Program-made: the position numbers and the translations under genes
Part shown: positions 10,798 through 24,486 of the stretch, in pieces
Position numbering within the stretch: position 1 is the stretch's first letter
Layout of the letters: each line of letters begins with the position of its first letter
Source: Phoronis ovalis
Lineage: Eukaryota > Phoronida > Phoronidae
Direction: 5' to 3'
DNA length: 33,536 nucleotides
NCBI GenBank assembly: GCA_028565635.1
Contig: JAOXYB010021291.1
Span: 1-33,536, forward strand
Notes under the pieces: model-generated
The model's database searches: none
The model's input: only the letters and a program-made list of their open reading frames with translations
What the model was told of the DNA's origin: nothing

Positions 10798-11789
10798 TTG
10801 TTGAAAATTTAAAAATTTAAATGATTTCAGTTTAGTTTTCTACTTTTAAATCTCTACAACTTTTATATGCAAATTTCATTAAAATGCACATGTTTAATTC
10901 AAAATAAAATGTCTTTAAATAAAGAACTTTTGCACTCTTTACAGGTTCTTCTTTGCAGCTATATAAAAATTATTGACCCATATTAAAAATAACAACTACC
11001 ACAAAATAACTAAATAAAACTATAACTGGGAGAACCAATGCTTCAGCACAGCCCTCAACCGGATCATACCATTTGACCAGAAAAGGGGGTGTGCACATTG
11101 AGGCACCAAAACATAAACACTAAAATCTTGTGATAAAGACAGATAGTAGAAATCATTTATGAGTAAAGTTATGCACAAGTAAAAAGAGAATATGGAAATT
11201 GCCTACTCATGTTACGTTTTATTTTAAAGGAATGTTGCAGTATCTTCACAGATTTTCACCTAAACCTATGGCATTTCCCACCATTTTTAGTAACAGGGGT
11301 CAGGTCACAAAGCATATTTATTTTTTAAGCAACTTTATTTGTTAATAAACAGTGGGTTCAATGGAGCTAGATATCCTGGGGAGTATTGGATTAACACCTG
11401 GGAATCACTGTAATTAGTCACCAAAGGATTATTCCACCCTTGGTTTACTTTGTAAATTTGTAAAACCTCATTTATTCTGAACTAAGTTAGCTGCTTTAAG
11501 CCAGGGGTGAACACAATTAAACCATGTGCAATTATTTCTGAATAATGTATAAATGTCCTCTTGTAGTACCACTACTCTCTTATGGCACTCTAAGTCCTAT
11601 TCATCAATAGCTTTCCATGTCGGTCCCGACCGTAGGCCACACAGCTGTGTACTACTAAATAGCGGGTAACAATTCGTTCTTCCTATTGATATTTCTATGG
11701 TGGTCATTTACAGGTGCTCATTTTAACCTTATAGACGCATTTAAGTATATCACTGAGGCGAAATTTCACTTGATTATCCTATAGTATTA
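10798..11789. other. intron/promoter flank with a GC-richer patch at 11600-11690
   Basis: AT-rich sequence upstream of the membrane-type first exon, except for a short GC-richer island. The island carries the hairpin GTCGGTCCCGAC (11619-11630) and the perfect 12-bp palindrome ACACAGCTGTGT (11639-11650, with a CAGCTG E-box core). No coding exon was recognised. The patch may be a SINE remnant or an enhancer; neither can be decided from sequence alone. Confidence 0.4.
10860..10874 (-). promoter_or_regulatory. octamer plus TATA box upstream of the SN-like first exon
   Basis: The minus strand reads ATTTGCATATAAAAG: a perfect POU octamer (ATTTGCAT, 10874-10867) overlapping by one base a perfect TATA box (TATAAAAG, 10867-10860). 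The spacing predicts a start site about 25-30 nt downstream (near 10830) and a 5'UTR of about 55 nt before ATG 10776. This gives the exon its own core promoter inside the agrin intron. Confidence 0.6.
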
Positions 11790-12006
11790 CAGTATTCGTC
11801 AAAATTGTACCTATATCCAGGCACATTCATCATGTACGATTAGATCATTTTAGTCACTTTTTACAGCCGTTACCTCATTTTACCTCATATTTCAAATATG
11901 AAGCTTACTTTATCTAAAATGAGGTAATGTCTGTAAAATGGGACTAAAAATGACCTAATCGTGTATGGTGAATGAGCATGAGTAGGTATCATTTTGACCA
12001 ATACTC
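11790..12006. mobile_element. MITE, Tc1/mariner-like, 217 bp, TA target duplication
   Basis: Nearly the whole element is one long inverted repeat with arms of about 100 bp (roughly 11790-11893 and 11900-12006). The tips are CAGTATTCGTCAAAAT and, from the right end reverse-complemented, GAGTATTGGTCAAAAT; over the first 24 bases 20 match. TA flanks both ends (11788-11789 and 12007-12008). A TIR starting CAGT next to TA is typical of Tc1/mariner. Inner matching blocks include ACGATTAG/ACGATTAGG and TTACCTCATTTTA/TTACCTCATTTTAG. No transposase is encoded; transcription would give a long hairpin. Confidence 0.75.
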
Positions 12007-12008
12007 TA

Positions 12009-13238
12009 GTAAAACAGGAAATTTAATGAAGTGAAATGTCATCACAGAGGTAAATGGGTATAAGGTTGAACTGGGGATGTGTAAAGGACCACCATAAAAT
12101 ACAAATAAATAGGAAGAAGAAATTTGTACCCGTCTTGATACTCCACTGCTTAATAATATACAGATGTGTGGCAGTATTTTGCAATTTAAGATCTGGCATG
12201 ACTGTGTGTTGATGTTGTCAACAGAAATTAAATTAATGCATAAAACTGTTACACAAAATACTGATGAGTACAAATTATTTTTTGTAAGTATTCACATTTC
12301 CATGTTTTCCTTTTTTTACAAAAATATCAAAAAACAAACACGGCTGATACCAACATCACTTGATCAGGTTATTGCCAATACAGTTTTTGCAACCATAGTA
12401 GAATTTGCACTCAATGCCCCCTACTGTTAAGAATCCAAAACTCTTTTCATTGGACTGCTTTGTACTGACATCTGGTGATTGCACTTTAAGATTCTATGTT
12501 TTTCTATTAACCTGGATTGCACATTCCCAATTTGTTGCTAATGAAATTATAGCTAGTAATCAGAGGAAAACATCTCATTTTGATCAGTTTGTCTTGATTT
12601 GTGTCAATATAAAATATCAATCTTGTCAATTTTGTAACTATTTCTGGTAAATTGACGCACAGGCATATTCTTCATTCTTTTAATATCACAACTGATTAGA
12701 GACTTCATAAAAGGGTAATTCATTTTAAATGCAAAAGCTACAAATAAGACATATCTGCTATATAGTAACTTGCAAATTATTAGATTGAAAAACTCTTTGA
12801 AATACATCTTAAATAGCTAGAAAGAATCATCATGAAAGATTGTTTTTGAAATGCATAATGCTTCAACAGATTGCAACAAAAGGCACATGCAGCACTTCCA
12901 ATAAAAATTATAGTGTTTAATAGGGATAACCAATATTCTGATGAAAATTTGTATAAAGTTTCAAAACAACTTTTAGTTTGAATAGTCACGGAATAGTATC
13001 ACATCTGGTATGGATTCCTAAAATTGTAACACCAGTGAAACATAATGGTATAGTAGACACTAAAACATAGACTGATCAATTTCCAGCACAGTATTATCAA
13101 TTTACATAAATAAGTTAAACCATGAACTAAATTTTGTTTCAATGAAATGTTACTTTTCTTTAAAGAATCTGGGAAGTTTCATGCTGTTTTAGTAGAAACA
13201 TAAGTATAATGTGCTATCACTCCAGTGCTACTAGATTT
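12009..13238. other. agrin long intron segment: nothing recognised
   Basis: AT-rich intronic DNA between the mariner-like MITE and the decayed membrane-protein fragment. The short open frames on both strands show no domain, compositional or splice-site support. Confidence 0.55.
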
Positions 13239-13457
13239 TCATAAATAGTAAACAGATGGGAGTAAGGAGGCTAGTTACATGGCAGAGCAGCACCAAATCC
13301 ATGACTACTGTACCTCCAACTATAGCCAGCATCGTGCCAACCGTTTGTTTATGGAATTCATCTTTGTAAGGTTTGCTTGAAAATAAAGTTTAGGCCCAAG
13401 AAGATCTACAGCACCATGCACAAACAATCCAGTAGCAATCACTCCACTATCAAAATA
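13239..13457 (-). pseudogene. decayed fragment of a two-helix membrane protein (frameshifted)
   Basis: On the minus strand, codons 13457 to about 13382 encode a protein-like stretch FDSGVIATGLFVHGAVDLLG followed by PK. Just after that the frame must shift once, in the TATTTTCAAGC tract near 13380, to continue as SSKPYKDEFHKQTVGTML and then a second hydrophobic run (AIVGGTVVMDLVLLCHV), ending at a TGA at 13239. Two hydrophobic helices joined by a charged loop, with protein-like composition across the shift, are unusual against the AT-rich background. A TAA lies just before the first residue. I do not recognise the family. A retrocopy or transposed exon fragment is most likely; chance cannot be fully excluded. 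It lies in the agrin intron on the agrin strand but is unlikely to be an agrin exon. Confidence 0.45.
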
Positions 13458-16400
13458 TTATGGATGTTTTCTTTTCAAATTGTGAGTGAACATGTTATTT
13501 GCATGTACTAAGTCTAGGTGGTATATAACAACAATTCCTACTGTTTTACCAACTAATGTTCCCAGTAACTATGAACCTTATAATTCTCCACAATTCATTC
13601 ATACTTGCAAAATAATGGAATCCATAGGATTCATTTTGTTATACTACAAAGTTCATGCAAACAGCTTTATTGGTTTTGTTGATAACTAGGCAAATTTTTT
13701 GAAGATATAAGGGATATAAACTAGTCAGTGCGAGGATGACTGCAATTGTAATTTAGAAGGATTGAAGTTAAAACATTTAATTCCATCCCTGAGTTTTTAC
13801 TTATTTATGTTTGCAACCTAGAAACTGTGATTTTTGAAGTTATGAAATGTATATATTGAGCAAACAAGCAAAAAAGAATAGCATTATAATAGATAGGCAT
13901 TGATTATGCAATAATTCTCAAATTCATGATTCATGCATAGACCACACATATATACATACATAATGAATATCATTATTACCAGAAACAAGCTTGAAACAGA
14001 AAAGATGATGATCTTATTCCGTAATTAATCAAAAGTAACATACACCTTAGTCACAGGATGAATACCTGATTATTTAAATAAATAAGGTCAGTTTTACATC
14101 AACTGTCAAGAAATCACAAGACTTCACAAATGTAACAATGGTGCTAATTGATTGGATCTTGTATGAAGTACTGACCTGACTAAATTCTAGTATGGGATAG
14201 TGGCAAGACACTGACACAGGAACATTGTTGTTAGGCAAGTCCTAGCTAGGTCATGTCCCCATGTAGTAAAGAAAAGATATGTCTCTCCATCCTGTAGATC
14301 ATTTCCAAACATAGGTACATAATGAACAAATGTGTATACTATATTAAAGCGAATTAACAAAAAAGAAATCCTGCTGAATAAGAGTATTGTTCCTATGAGC
14401 TATTTTAAAAAAATTACAAACTTTGCTTTATATACAAAATTTTGTTAGAAATATAGAGATTAGGTTGCAACTTCATTGTGCCAGAGATTGAGTATTGAAA
14501 AGAATTTAACATTTTTGGGAGATAATTTAATAGCATCTGAATCATTGTTCTACCAATCATACATATTATCAAGGACTTATCCAGTGACACAATTTAAGAA
14601 GTTCCCATGAATTGATAGGTAAACATCTGAGATACTCCCATATTATAGTTAATCAAAGGTAATGAAGTGAAGAATAAATTATGCTAAATTGCACCTAATA
14701 GTTGTGGAAATGCTATGCCTTTAACCTACTGAATGTCTTGTGATTTATCTGCTGATAGCAAAATTAGGTTGACAAAATGTCTCTGACAAGCTGTTTACAT
14801 GAACATCATCAAAATTTCATTTAGAGGACGATTTTTCATGATAAAATATAAAATTTATAGAAGTATATCTAGGGAAATTAAACAAAGGATTTTTTTCTGA
14901 AAGTTGCACATATATCAGTGTTCCTAAACCAAAGTATTCAAACAAATAAAATGCAAGTACAAATCCAATAATCCTAAGGAATACAATTCACCCAATTTAA
15001 CACAAAAGCCATGATTTCATAAACCTTAACTAATTTACTTTGGTAATCTGGGATCATTGTACAGAAATACTTCAATTCAAATTCCTAACCAGAATAACAT
15101 TGTGGCAGTAGTTTTCAAAAGGCATTAGCACTGTATAAGAGAGGGACAGCATTTTTGTGATACTTGTTGGTTTTACCCACCGGGACTCTTTTATGCAGTC
15201 CATAAAATATAATATAAAATATTGAAGGATTTAGAAAGGTAGACTAAATATATGTTACACTTCAAATAATAATGTCCTGATCAAGTACATAACTTGCTGG
15301 GCATTATACTTTTTCACCAAGACCAATGTTCATCACCATTTCTTCTACAATTTCATAACATTACAGCCTGGTCCAAAGGAAGACATGACAGCTATATATG
15401 CATGCCATAGGCATTTAATCGATTATACACAATCATGTAAAACGGTGAGTGTAAAAGCCTTGAGACTCAAGATAGTAAGTCTAAGAGTTTGATATCAAGA
15501 GTATGTGTTTGCATGGTGTCATCTTTGGCTGTTTTATATTTATTAAAATGTGAAGTCCAAATAGATTGCACACCTGTGTATATACATACTGGGCCACATG
15601 CTAGAAGGTTTACAAGGTCTCACTGGTCAGAGGACTTCATGATACTTTTAGCATCATAAAATAGAATTCATCGTTAGTGCTACTGGAAAAGTGTACGAAA
15701 CATTTTAACAAAATATTTTGAAATACCTGAGATTTATAAGAAGACTGTTTGAAAGATGTTTCTTAAGAATTATCTCATTAGCAAGTTTTATCAAAATTTT
15801 AGTCATATTTATTCCAGTCTTTATATATGCAACATGTTTGGAGTTGGATACATCATGACAAGTGAACCCTTCATTAAATGTGGTAGAGTTAATCTTTTTA
15901 AAATGTTTTGACATTATAGACAAAGTACATATGTTAAAGTTTTGTTTTATAAGTGAATTACAAGTGCTTGAATACACAGACTGTCAATACAACAGCATGC
16001 TTCAATTCCCTAGTCAACCACTTGGAAAATTAGGCTGTTTTTTTTGTAGTTATAATAGCTTGTGTTAAGATGTCTTTTTATCAAAATTACTGTTTTCATT
16101 TTATTTAATAAACCCATATTTACCACATAATTACATCTTTAAATATTAATTTCAGGATGAAACAGTTTTCAGCTTTTGGACCATATTACCCATTAACTGG
16201 TGATATATGGCACTTAATTTTGCAAATCAGATACTTAATCTACAAATGGCCTTCAATACACATCATATTATGCAATACACACATTGTAGTAGTTCTTAAT
16301 GTTTTATGTTTTATTATTTATTTGGTGGATTCTCTATAACATTTTTGTAAAGCGTGTGCCTACATTTTTATTTTTGTATCACTGAAATAGTATCACTAAC

Positions 16401-17666
16401 ATGTACTCTTTTTAAAAACACCTTAGACTTAAAACTGAATTCTTACTCTGCCTTCTGCTTCATGTTAGATGCCTGAGGATAATAATAATCAAGATATTTT
16501 GAAAACAAGCAAGGCTGCTGAGTTTAAAGTACTTAGTGTAAATATTAATTAGGGTCCATTTCTTTTAATTCCAAAAGATGCTGTCATGTTTCATTTCAGT
16601 CAGTATGCTTTGTTCTCTAAATCCTTAATTGTTTTGCCTTTGATATATGTACCAAACCTTTATATTACATTTTTTTTTAAATAGTAAGAGTAAACTGACA
16701 AATGGCGAATCATATTTGCTACCATAAGAAAGTTTGACAAACAGTCAAAGACACAGTAAAAGCAAGCCAATAAAATCAGCTATTTCCCCATATTCTATAG
16801 ATTAGTGTGCTGCACTGTGAGCACTGATATGTATCCAGATTGTAAACTAGTCAACTATGTCACATATCACTACCATATGGTTACAAGGACATTGAACAAG
16901 TGTCTCTAATTGCCTTGTAATTGCCCTGTAGATAAATATTATGGTCTAGAATTTCACAGACATAAACCACAAGTTCTAAGTTTGTACACTATATGGTACT
17001 GATGACAGACATGAATTAATGGGACAACACCTTGAATGATTATGGATATGAAACCCAGGAAACAATAATTCTTGAATGAACAAGGTTTGGTATGTTCATC
17101 ACCCAGTGGGCATCTCATGCATAAAATACTTTAAATAAGTTGACAAGATACCAGTTGTTACTTCTACTTATTGTGCAGTATAGACTTGAGGCAAGAGAAA
17201 TGGCAGAATGACAGTCCTGTGTATTGCATAATGTTTAAAGTTTATTAATTCACTTCAAAAATTCATCTCTTCAGAGGCACGTACTCACAATGTTTTTGTG
17301 CATAAAGAATGGGTATATACAAAATCGATTTTCTGTGTTGCTTTAATTTAGGTTCCCCAACTTTAGTGTTCAAACTAGGTTGTTGGTAACACTGATTTTT
17401 ATCAAAGCATTAGAAAGATTAGATGCAAGACACTTATGATCTATTATACTCATAGTTTTAGTAGCCTCTAGCATTTTAACAAGCACTTCAGACACCGAGG
17501 TTCCAACAGCACAACTTTTTAATTATACACCATTGTATTTACTAAGTACTTCAATTTTATGTTAATTAATAACAGTACAACAAAATGTATAATAGTAATT
17601 TTAATTAACATCAATAAAATATGTGAGTATAATGGCAATAGAACATTTTTACTACTATAACTAGAA

Positions 17667-17667
<1 letters not shown>

Positions 17668-17696
<29 letters not shown>
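17668..17696. repeat. (TG)n microsatellite
   Basis: An uninterrupted TG/GT dinucleotide run of 29 nt in the long agrin intron. Likely to vary in length between individuals. Confidence 0.95.
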
Positions 17697-17699
<3 letters not shown>

Positions 17700-20600
17700 C
17701 ATTAAAGAAAGTCAACACCTAAAAATATTTCAAAAATGATGTCATTAATCAATAAGAGGTACATTAAAATACTACTTAAAATAGTCAACAGCCTCTTAAC
17801 CAACATTAATGCACTTACAAGAGAAGTGATATTATATTGCATTATGCCAAATATTTCTAACACAAATTGTGATAATTCTAAACTAACTTTATAAAAACTA
17901 TGAAAATAAATTCATTAGGGACTGTTAACTGATGAATAAAATTGATGCACATTGTGGTAAATACTAACACATAATGCTCTCAAATTATCCAGGGAAAACT
18001 GTTTACCCACTACAGACAATGCAGTATATAGCGTGTGTGTGTTCAAGAAAACCTTTTGCTAACAACAAATGTAGCCCAACATGTTGCTTGATTCAACCAG
18101 CTAATTGGCTAAAAAAAAGAACCACATAAAAGAAACACATTCTGCACTAATTGCTATTATTTTACCTACAGCTGAAGCCCAAACGTGTATCAGAATGTAA
18201 ATTTGATATTAACCATTGATATCAAGAGTTCTGTCAAAGGCATGTATGCTATAAAATAGTTCCTTTGCAAAAAAAAATATAATACAAAACAAATGAGTCA
18301 GACTGACTCAATTGCTACTGTAATCTACAGAGAATTAAACAGTATCCAACACATAATACAATTACATTATTTGTAAACTTTCTAAAAAAATTACCAAGCA
18401 ACAGACAGACAAAGCAGTGGCTTCTTCACATAATAATCATACAGATCCTTTCTTATCCCAAAGGCTTTTCCTCTGTACACTATAAAAGTTAATCAGCAAT
18501 TGGCAAAACAGGAGAATGAAACAGGAATGAAATTTCAGTTTTAACTCTGGAGATATCTTTGAAACTCTTGTATGTCCTGTGATAGGGTGTTTTAATGTGT
18601 GGCACCTTAATGACATATAAGTATTCAAGTAAGGGTTATTCACCTAACTAGCAGCAGAAACAACTGCTTCAGAAATATTGGGTTGGACCTTACTTGAAAG
18701 GAAAACTTTCCATGAAGCCCTGAATTGATGTACAAACATAGCATAGACAAGGTATTTGAAGCTAAAAGGTATGGTGAGAAATCTTCAGATAGTGCCAGAT
18801 ATTTGGGATGATATAAATTAAGTACCAAACATGAAACTGATTACAAGGATAGACACTGATATGCAAAATGGATCAACCTAAATTTAATTACACATACAAG
18901 ACTTTTAATCCAATAAGATAAAACCTGTTTATTTAGACATCAATAATTCAATTACCAAAGTGATAACACAAGGTGCTTGCAATGCTATTATGTCTTCACA
19001 TGAACCTTCTAAATATCTACAGTACTTACATAATACACAAACAAGGAATCTGCCAAGTAACTTGGTTATGAGGCATTGGTCATTATATTCAGGTTTATTT
19101 ACACATATACTATTAACAGCTCACTTCACAGTAGTGATGCACTAAGATGAGGGTTTGGGTTTTAACTCGGTCCTTTTTTTGTTACATTTTAAATATAACC
19201 ACTGTGGAGGTACACATATTACAATTGATCACAAGAACTCAGGAAAGGCACAATTTTCATAAAGGTGTTGTTTTGCACACAAATATTTTATAAATTCACA
19301 GTGAAAATTTAATTATAGTATTTGAAAATTACATTTTCTGCAAGCTGTCCTTTAACAGCTTGCACTTAATGACTTCATAAGCTTTATACAAGACTAGCTT
19401 CACAGGGGCATGCACAATGTGGTAACTGAAGGTTTAGTTTTGTTAAGCAGCTGGCAATACATAAACACAATGCACAGACACCTTTACCTTTGAATGGCCA
19501 AAAAGCATGGTGTATCTAACATTGTGGTTTTCATATGTTGTACAATAATATAAAGCTTTTATATTCACACTTGTAAACTATAATATTGCATTATCCAATT
19601 GTCTACTGTAAGGTTACCAAGTAAAACTTCTAACCCTGCAACAGAGGCTAGTAAACATGACCCAGATTTGTGTATTCTATCTGATAGGTTGAGCACACAG
19701 TATAATCAAATTGAAAACAAATAAAAACTGGAATCAAACAGTATTCAATTTATTTTCTTTACATTAATAAAAATTAATTGCTCTGTTTTATTATTAGATT
19801 CAACAGCATGCTGGAGATATATCTTTCTAACAGTAGATGGGTGGTTCAGTACTGATTGTGCACATCACAGTGGACAGAGAATGTAAGGGAAGGGACTGTA
19901 GATTCTGCAATTGATACAAATGTTAAGTAAATTAACTATCAAGAAAAAAACAGAAGACACCCAGAATATATCATCCTGGCCATCCATGATGGGCCTGTTA
20001 ACATGCATTATATCATTCTGCTGTCTGCATGAAGCTAGAATTAAAGCTGCTGTCTATATGTAGTATTATATGTACCTGAGACTAATATAACTATTGTCTA
20101 ATGATTAAAACACTTGTTAGTTCTACATGCTTAACCAGTATTTAAGAGTTGAGTATGATAGAGGACATTAAAAGTGAGTGATAGAAAGCCTTTAATATCA
20201 ATAAGTAACTTTGTACTTTTATCCTTATTTCAATTAGAGCTTTTATTATATTGAGGTAGTCATCTGAGTCAAAATCGTTGTTCAAATGTGCTTCAATAAA
20301 AATATAAGTTCAATAAAATAGAACAGTTTAAAATCTGATAAAGCTGTAATATAGTATTTTATTTGTATGTTCAAAAGATAGGGTAACATCATATCAAATA
20401 CTTTAAAAGTTTAAGGTTACTTGGTAGAAATGTACAGTGAAGCTATAATCTTTAAGGCAATAACAAATTACAGCCAAATTTTAAACCTAGAAATTTGTGA
20501 AAGAAAAGCCAACTGAAATTTAAAACTAAGATGTTTTTGATATAAATGTGATCATATAAACACTTTGACAGATTTTATGCACAGCAATATTTATATACTT

Positions 20601-23600
20601 TTTAAAGAGATCTGTGACAAACAAGTCATATTTAACACCAATCACTAGTCACTATATTATACATAAACTTCATAAAATGACTAGCTATTATTTGCTGAGT
20701 GGCCTTTTCAGAAGAACTCAAGTGAACTAATTTGGAAACAAAATATTTCAGTGCCAACTAAACTTTGATGTGATTTTCACAGGTATGAAGAAATGATATT
20801 GCATAACAATAATTTAAAATAAAAATGATCTTTTGATCATGATGATAGTGTCTGGCAGGCTAGCCTGGTAAAATAATTATTTTGGCATTTCGAGGGATTC
20901 TTGGCTTATAAAAGCACAAAAGGTAGTTCAGCATAGTGTCCAGGTGATGATATTCTAACATCAGGGCTAATAAAGGATAGTAATCAACCAATAAAATTTA
21001 AAATAACAATCACCTTTAAGAATAATTTCCAGAACAGGAATTGTAAAATATATGTAAATATAGAATTGCTTCAGCAATAAATTTTATATCAATTTCATCA
21101 ACCACATTCACTCGAATTTTCTACAAGTCTGACACTGGGAAAGATTTTGTGAATTACAACACTAAAAAGCATGATTAAGTACTTTCTAACTCACAGAAAC
21201 CATTGTACATCCATGTCCTGGCATGGTTTAATTATCACATTAAAAAAAAATCATGACCAAAGATCTTCTTAACTATCAATACTAATTTATGACACATAAA
21301 TGACATCTTCATTATAAAATTTAGCTTTTGGTACACACTATTCTAATATTTAATAATATGGGTACTTGTACTTTGACAGTTTTTGAATGAAAAAGCAATG
21401 TTAGTACATGTGAGTGACGCTTCATTGCAACTAATACTGGCAGAGCATATGATATAAATCTAAGAATTTATATTATACATAGAGGGTCTCATTGCTAGAG
21501 GTGTGCCTTAAATGTGGGCTTTCGTCAAAATGAAACCTGTTTAAATTCACAAATAACTGAGACAAATATTTCTTTTTTTTTTAATCAATCATATTAATAT
21601 TCTTTTATCCTCCCTAGATATTTTTTCCTGGGTATAAATCAAAATGAAATTAATGAAGATCAAAGGCTATGTTTTTGAAAATGTCATCTATATAATATGA
21701 CTTATTTCATGAAGATCCCATATGAAGATATTCTAAATTCCATTCATGCATTCTAAGTCACTGCTGCAGTGGGCAAACAATTTGAAAACAAAGAATTTTC
21801 TTATTCCTAAACTTTGAGCATTGTCTGAGTTTTCATTGTGTCATATTAGCCAACCTTCCAACAGAAATAAATAAACAACATGCTTGTATTAACAACCATA
21901 ACCCAAAATATGATTCTTTATACGAGATGCAACCCACTACCTGATCGATATAGTATTTGAATGATTTAGACACCTTTAAAACTTTCTACTCTACCACTTG
22001 GTGTAATTTTTATATGACACAGTTGATGCAGTTAAATATCTTCATTACTCCTACAGCATCTATATAATTTATACCCAAGGGGATAATTGATGGTTAATTA
22101 TAGTTGAGCAAGAGCTTTAATTACCAGATTATATACACTACCACACATGCAGAATAAAATGTCTATCACCTTAGACAGGAAGTTGTGTGATCACACTAGT
22201 ATGACACATCTAACAAAGAGGTAAAACCCAGTGTTACAACTATCTGTTTACTCATATACTTTCAGCTCAAAACATCAGTGATAAGATTAATTTACATGAA
22301 CAGTATGCGAAAGGCCACAAAAAAAATACTTGTGTTTTACGTAAGCCATTTTAAATTTCTTTTTTGGTTTCACAAATTGGTCAAGGCAGTTTGGTATTCC
22401 AACGGGTCATTTTAAAATCTATTTGGTAAATGAAGCACTTATTTTGTCTTAGATCTTGTATGGTAAAAGCAAGTTTTCCATAAGGAACCAATATAGCAAT
22501 TTTGTCTCCATGCTTAGGTGGTTTGAGTCGCTGTTTCTCATAACTCTTTTAAAGCACTTGTTTTACTCACTGTTTATATCACTGTTCAATAAGCAATATT
22601 TTGTACAAGGTGACATGCAAAAATTATGCAAATTATTTATTCCACAGATTAAACTGAATCCTATTGCGAAGAATATAGAAATGCATTCCATTGCAATCTA
22701 CATTTTGTATATTCATAAACTCTGAGATTCTGGTTAAATGTACACAAGTATCATTTGCATTTTGGTTTGATTTTATGATATGAGTAAAATTAAGTACCGT
22801 AGTGTTCATAAAAGAAGTGGTGGTTAATTTCTGTTATGTTTTATCCCAGAGTCCAGGACACAGGCATTTAAGCAGGTCACTATAGGTTGAAAGGCCATCA
22901 AAAAATATGATTTTATGTGGACATATGGGATTTTATGGAATTATCAGAGCAAATATTCTCTACCTTATTAATGAGATGTCAACATTTACAAGATATTTTA
23001 TGATTATCTTAACTTTTATTCTAAAGCACAGTCAAGCACATGAATTCCAAGAATAGCTGATGTTTCCTTGAGTCTGGCAGTGCTCTACCTTAGCAGCACT
23101 CATACTGTCACTTTACAGACTATGTTGGAAGCCTAATAGATGTGAAATAATAAGCTATAGGTTTGAGTGTTATCCACCTGCACATTAGGCATGTACAAAT
23201 GCCAAGCAAAGCTAATTAAATAAATAGTTAATTGTAATTGTTTTTTAGAACATTTAAAACTAAATAACTGATATCTTAAAACAACAAATACTGCAGAACT
23301 ACAAGGTCTCCCATGTATTTATATCCACAGATATTTACATTCTCCCTTGTTTTATGATAATTTGGAATAATGGATAAAATTGCTTTAATTGTTGGAAACA
23401 GTGTAAGGTGACAGTAACTCATGCATTCTAATTATCTGTAAACCTTGTAAAATATAGCATGCCACTGCTGGTCTGACAATTATAAAGAAGGTTTATGCAA
23501 TCAAAATAAGTTCATTTAAATAAACAGCACTTTTTCTTATTCCTTTAACTGTAATTTGATTGTAGAACTAAGGACAGTAAATAGAATATCATTGGCAGAA

Positions 23601-24071
23601 TGAGCAGAAGAGATGCTTTGATATTATCAATGCACAAAGGTAAAGGCTAGTTATATAAATCACTTTTTCAACCTATATAATAATTAGGAAAAGAATGCAC
23701 ATAAATCTCTTCTACAAAATCATTATCAGCAAGAATGTGAATGAGATCAAAACAAACACACCAATTATTCTATAATGTATAATATTTTAAAAGGTAAACT
23801 AGGTGTGTTACTTTGATCATGTAAAAATGGTTCTTGTAGATTTTACAAAGCTGCTGATCACTCTTTTTATGACATGGTGCTTTGTAGGAATGTGAAGTGG
23901 TGTCTGTTGGATGAAATCGAATAAAATTTGATATAAAGGAAAACAGCGCTTATTTTTGTAATGTTATTTTGTATGTATGTTATTTTAATAAAACTAACAG
24001 ACTTCACACCTGCATGATTGTAAAATACAAATTATAAATTCCTTCAGGCAAACTTTAATGTAAATTGACCT

Positions 24072-24099
24072 GTCTTTATACAATAAATTGTATAAAGAC
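24072..24099. repeat. perfect 13-bp inverted repeat (palindrome)
   Basis: GTCTTTATACAAT and ATTGTATAAAGAC flank a 2-nt centre (AA), giving a 28-nt near-palindrome. It could extrude as a cruciform or be a protein-binding site; no adjacent gene explains it. Confidence 0.85.
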
Positions 24100-24439
24100 T
24101 GAAAAATAAAAATGAAGACAAACTTATAAGCTTAAGATACAAAATTCCACTTCATTTATGCCCCCCAGAAATACACCTGACAAAGTTTAAGACGAAATAT
24201 TAGAACTACCAAAATCAAAATTTGAAAATTTTAAATCTTTATATTTTCAACACTGAATATCTTATTACATTAGGCATACACTAGGGGTGTTCTGCTAAAC
24301 AGGTAAAAAAGTGTTCTGAAATTCATACACTGGTTAAATTAGCAATTGGTAATATCTTGCTGCCATGAATATTAAGGGATAAGCTTCTTTCCATTAATCC
24401 ACCTTTACTTGACTCGAACTATCTGTGCTCCGACTGTTT

Positions 24440-24486
24440 AGACAACGTATTATTTTAGAAAACTTTTCTAGAACAATACATTGTCT
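24440..24486. repeat. 23-bp imperfect inverted repeat with 1-nt spacer
   Basis: The left arm (24440-24462, starting AGACAACGTATT) and the right arm reverse-complemented (24486-24464, starting AGACAATGTATT) match at 20 of 23 positions with one base between. The three differences are all transitions. It may be the relic of a small palindromic MITE; target duplications are not evident. Confidence 0.8.
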
